The notes beneath the pieces were generated by a model. It worked only from the letters and a program-made list of their open reading frames with translations, did no database searches and was not told where the DNA came from. The translations under genes were made by a program, and so were the position numbers. This document shows positions 5,710-7,481 of a DNA stretch of 7,481 nt, one piece after another; position 1 is the stretch's first letter; the number at the start of each line of letters is the position of its first letter. The stretch comes from Nitrospira bacterium HGW-Nitrospira-1. Its GTDB lineage: Bacteria > Nitrospirota > Thermodesulfovibrionia > Thermodesulfovibrionales > UBA6898. Location of the stretch: contig PGYF01000072.1 in assembly GCA_002839535.1 (NCBI GenBank), positions 5,630 to 13,110 of the forward strand, written 5' to 3'.

Positions 5710-5784
5710 TGGTGGGCGATACTGGGATTGAACCAGCGACCCCTCCCGTGTGAAGGGAGTGCTCTCCCGCTGAGCTAATCGCCC
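5710..5784 (-). tRNA. tRNA-Val, anticodon CAC
   Basis: On the minus strand the sequence folds into a complete cloverleaf. The acceptor stem is GGGCGAT/ATCGCCC, the D-arm GCTC-AGCGGGA-GAGC, the anticodon stem CTCCC/GGGAG with loop TTCACAC, and the T-arm GCTGG-TTCAATC-CCAGT. The anticodon CAC reads GUG valine codons. Discriminator A and the terminal CCA are encoded (5710-5713). It lies tail-to-tail with glnB and downstream of ugd on the same strand; a heptamer repeat occupies its upstream side and I see no convincing promoter of its own. Confidence 0.96.
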
Positions 5785-5786
5785 TT

Positions 5787-5884
5787 AAAGACCGTGATGC
5801 GTAATGGGTAAAGGACTCAAAAATCCCAAACTCACTCTTTACGCATTACTCTTCACTCATTACGCATCACGCATTACGGTCTTT
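5787..5884. repeat. Heptamer-based inverted repeat between tRNA-Val and ugd
   Basis: AAAGACCGT (5787-5795) pairs with ACGGTCTTT (5876-5884) and GATGCGTAATG (5796-5806) with CATTACGCATC (5858-5868), with one extra heptamer ACGCATT (5869-5875) bulged on the right. GTAAAG (5808-5813) and CTTTAC (5837-5842) extend it inward. The right arm is built of 7-bp units resembling CATTACG in tandem. It fills the gap between the two genes and may act as a bidirectional terminator, but it has no T-tract at the stem end; a dispersed non-coding repeat is more likely. Confidence 0.7.
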
Positions 5885-5890
5885 ACGCAT

Positions 5891-7198
5891 CTAATTCCTT
5901 CCGACACAGAAATAATTAAAACCGAGCCTTTTCATCTTCTCAGGCTCATAGATATTCCTCAGGTCGAAGAAGTTCGGTGTTTTCAACAGAGTTTTTATCT
6001 TTAAAAGCTCCAGGTTCCGAAACTCATTCCATTCAGTCAGAATGACAACAGCATCGGCGCCTTTTACACAATCATACGGCCCCTTTGCGTACTTTATCTT
6101 AGCATGAAAAACTGTTTTTGCGTCATCCATGGCGATCGGGTCAAAGGCCTTTATCTTCGCCTTCTCCTTCAGAAGTTTTTCAATTATAGAGATCGAAGGA
6201 GCCTCTCTCATATCGTTCGTATTGGGCTTAAACGAAAGGCCCAGAACAGCAATCGTCTTATCTTTGAGGCCGCCGCCGAGCCCGTTTTTTATTTTATCTA
6301 TCATATTGTTCTTTTGTCTCTCATTGGCCTCGACTGCCGATCTGACAATCCCGAGTTCCATACCATTGTTGGCAGCAATCATCAGCAGCGCCCGGGTATC
6401 CTTTGGGAAACACGACCCGCCGTATCCTGGGCCAGGGTGCAGGAATTTGGGCCCGATGCGATGGTCCAGCCCCATGCCCTTTGCCACCATATGCACATCA
6501 GCGCCGACCTTGTCGCAAAGGTTCGACAGCTCATTGATGAAAGATATCTTTGCCGCAAGAAATGCGTTCGAGGCATATTTGATCAGCTCCGCAGTCTCGA
6601 TATTTGTTATGACAAAGGGCGTCTCGATAAGATAAAGCGGCCGGTAGAGGTCCTTCATGATAGCCGCCGCCTGCTGACTTTTTACGCCAATCACAACCCT
6701 GTTAGGCCGCATAAAGTCCTCTATGGCAGCCCCCTCACGCAAAAATTCAGGGTTCGATACAATATCAAAATCCACCTGCTCCTTTAATCTTCTGGAGATG
6801 ATCTTCGTCAGCCTTGCGCCTGTCCCGACAGGAACAGTGCTCTTTGTGACAATGACCTTATATCCTTTGATATTTTCAGCGATCTCCCCGGCTACTGATT
6901 CAACGTATTTCATATCAGCAGAGCCGTCGCCCCGGGGAGGCGTGCCTACCGCAATAAAGATGACAAGCGAGGCATTAACAGCATCCTGTATTTTTGTTGA
7001 AAACCTTAGCCGTCCGTTCTTTATGTTCTTTTTGACAAGGTCTTCAAGCCCCGGCTCGTAAAAAGGGACTTCCCCCTTCTTCAGCGCTCTTACCTTCTTT
7101 TCGTCCCTGTCAATGCATGTGGCATAAACACCGAATTCCGCAAAGCAGGCGCCGGTAACTAATCCGACATATCCGGTCCCGATTATCCCTATGTGCAC
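5891..7198 (-). CDS. ugd: UDP-glucose 6-dehydrogenase
   Basis: This 435-residue cytoplasmic enzyme oxidises UDP-glucose to UDP-glucuronate with two NAD+, supplying precursors for capsule, exopolysaccharide or modified lipid A. The N-terminal Rossmann domain shows GTGYVG (7-12), followed by VGTPP (84-88) and KSTVPVGTG (119-127). The substrate region has SNPEFLREG (148-156), the KYASN motif with Lys207 and Asn211, and GPGYGGSCFPKD (256-267), where Cys263 is the catalytic thiol. The C-terminal domain has LGLSFKPNTNDMREAPS, which is typical. The start is a GTG at 7196-7198 preceded by AGGAGG (7203-7208); an overlapping ATG at 7198-7200 reaches a stop at its fourth codon, so GTG is preferred. UDP-mannose or UDP-N-acetylmannosamine dehydrogenases are relatives, but the length and motifs favour UDP-glucose. 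No other sugar gene is in view. The stop abuts the heptamer repeat. Confidence 0.93.
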   Translation of the reverse strand: MHIGIIGTGYVGLVTGACFAEFGVYATCIDRDEKKVRALKKGEVPFYEPGLEDLVKKNIKNGRLRFSTKIQDAVNASLVIFIAVGTPPRGDGSADMKYVESVAGEIAENIKGYKVIVTKSTVPVGTGARLTKIISRRLKEQVDFDIVSNPEFLREGAAIEDFMRPNRVVIGVKSQQAAAIMKDLYRPLYLIETPFVITNIETAELIKYASNAFLAAKISFINELSNLCDKVGADVHMVAKGMGLDHRIGPKFLHPGPGYGGSCFPKDTRALLMIAANNGMELGIVRSAVEANERQKNNMIDKIKNGLGGGLKDKTIAVLGLSFKPNTNDMREAPSISIIEKLLKEKAKIKAFDPIAMDDAKTVFHAKIKYAKGPYDCVKGADAVVILTEWNEFRNLELLKIKTLLKTPNFFDLRNIYEPEKMKRLGFNYFCVGRN

Positions 7199-7234
7199 AT
7201 TCCCTCCTGAAATCCCAACTTATAAGAACAAAAT

Positions 7235-7240
7235 ATTATA
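7235..7240 (-). promoter_or_regulatory. Candidate -10 element of ugd
   Basis: On the minus strand this is a perfect TATAAT, 36 nt before the GTG start and clear of the ribosome site. No good -35 hexamer is found 16-18 bp upstream, so the promoter may need an activator or be weak. Confidence 0.4.
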
Positions 7241-7281
7241 CAAAAAAGCAGATACTTATTAATATAAACGAGTTGCCTTTA

Positions 7282-7306
7282 AGAGAGAGAGAGAGAGAAA
7301 AAAAAA
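7282..7306 (+). repeat. Simple-sequence tract (AG)8 followed by A9
   Basis: Eight AG dinucleotides (7282-7297) are followed by nine A (7298-7306), upstream of ugd. Such a tract is prone to slippage. Apart from it and the candidate -10, the gap 7209-7383 holds a 10-bp inverted repeat, TTATAAGAAC (7220-7229) and GTTCTTATAA (7360-7369), and a short palindrome CTAAAA/TTTTAG (7310-7323), with no coding signal. Confidence 0.8.
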
Positions 7307-7383
7307 TGGCTAAAATGTTTTAGACAATTTTATGGGGACCGGGATAATTGAAAATATCAGTTCTTATAACAACATATAATAAT

Positions 7384-7481
7384 TGATCTTCCCCCGTTTT
7401 CACGGACACAGAGTTAAGTTAGGCTGCCATAGCCTCCAGTTCAAATGATACTGGAGATTTATATCCCAGGACTGAATGTCT
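7384..7481 (-). mobile_element. One end of an IS3-family insertion sequence (partial)
   Basis: The stretch 7384-7408, starting TGATCTTCCCCCG on the plus strand, looks like a terminal inverted repeat with the TG...CA ends of IS3-family elements. It is followed inward by the 3' end of a transposase gene on the minus strand. The rest of the element, its other inverted repeat and the target duplication lie beyond the window, so the exact boundary is an estimate. Confidence 0.7.
7419..7481 (-). CDS. IS3-family transposase (integrase core), C-terminal 20 residues
   Basis: Only the last 20 codons and the stop are present; the gene enters from beyond the right edge of the window. The readable end includes HSVLGYKSPVSFE, matching the 'H-s-x-L-g-Y-x-sP-x-x-f-E' signature that closes the rve-type integrase domain of IS3-family OrfB transposases. 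The enzyme would cut and join DNA at the element's ends. Whether the element is intact cannot be judged here. Confidence 0.75.
   Translation of the reverse strand, partial: RHSVLGYKSPVSFELEAMAA

Noticed and set aside
5804..6004. 66-codon plus-strand open frame
   Set aside because: It combines the heptamer repeat with antisense of the ugd 3' end.
6104..6787. Long plus-strand open frames inside ugd
   Set aside because: The minus strand encodes an intact UDP-glucose dehydrogenase with all motifs; these are shadows.

Overview
The window looks like chromosomal DNA from an uncultured, probably anaerobic bacterium. Bacterial signs are Shine-Dalgarno sites, sigma-70-type promoters, a bacterial PII protein and an RhlE helicase. 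An archaeal-type NrpR regulator, a stand-alone FMN-domain glutamate synthase and dispersed palindromic repeats of the 'ctggattccc...gggaatgac' kind would suit Nitrospirota or Desulfobacterota. That placement is inference from memory of such genomes, not something the sequence proves.

Layout. 1-99: tail of a dispersed repeat cut by the window edge. 100-469: non-coding DNA with a nested inverted repeat and a probable promoter. 470-1822 (+): DEAD-box RNA helicase (rhlE), visibly more G/C-rich at third positions than the genes to its right. 1823-2230: intergenic, with a hairpin and a complete copy of the same dispersed repeat, so rhlE is bracketed by two copies in the same orientation. 2231-2669: a rich leader region with a strong promoter carrying an internal dyad, a cupin-domain gene remnant, a terminator-like hairpin with an alternative fold, a 13-bp direct repeat and a possible 26-codon leader ORF. 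2670-4262 (+): FMN-binding glutamate synthase family protein. 4375-5340 (+): NrpR-type repressor. 5357-5698 (+): PII protein GlnB. 5710-5784 (-): tRNA-Val(CAC). 5787-5884: heptamer-based inverted repeat. 5891-7198 (-): UDP-glucose 6-dehydrogenase. 7199-7383: its promoter region. 7384-7481 (-): one end of an IS3-family insertion sequence that continues beyond the window.

How it fits together. The centre is a nitrogen-status cluster: a glutamate-forming or glutamate-related enzyme, a repressor whose archaeal relatives respond to 2-oxoglutarate, and PII, which integrates 2-oxoglutarate, ATP/ADP and usually glutamine through uridylylation. nrpR and glnB are 16 bp apart and almost certainly co-transcribed; glutamate synthase lies 112 bp upstream on the same strand. 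Using an archaeal-style repressor in an operon with a bacterial-style, uridylylatable PII is the most interesting feature here. Candidate operator-like and attenuator-like elements sit before both glutamate synthase and nrpR. Helicase, tRNA-Val and ugd appear to be unrelated neighbours.
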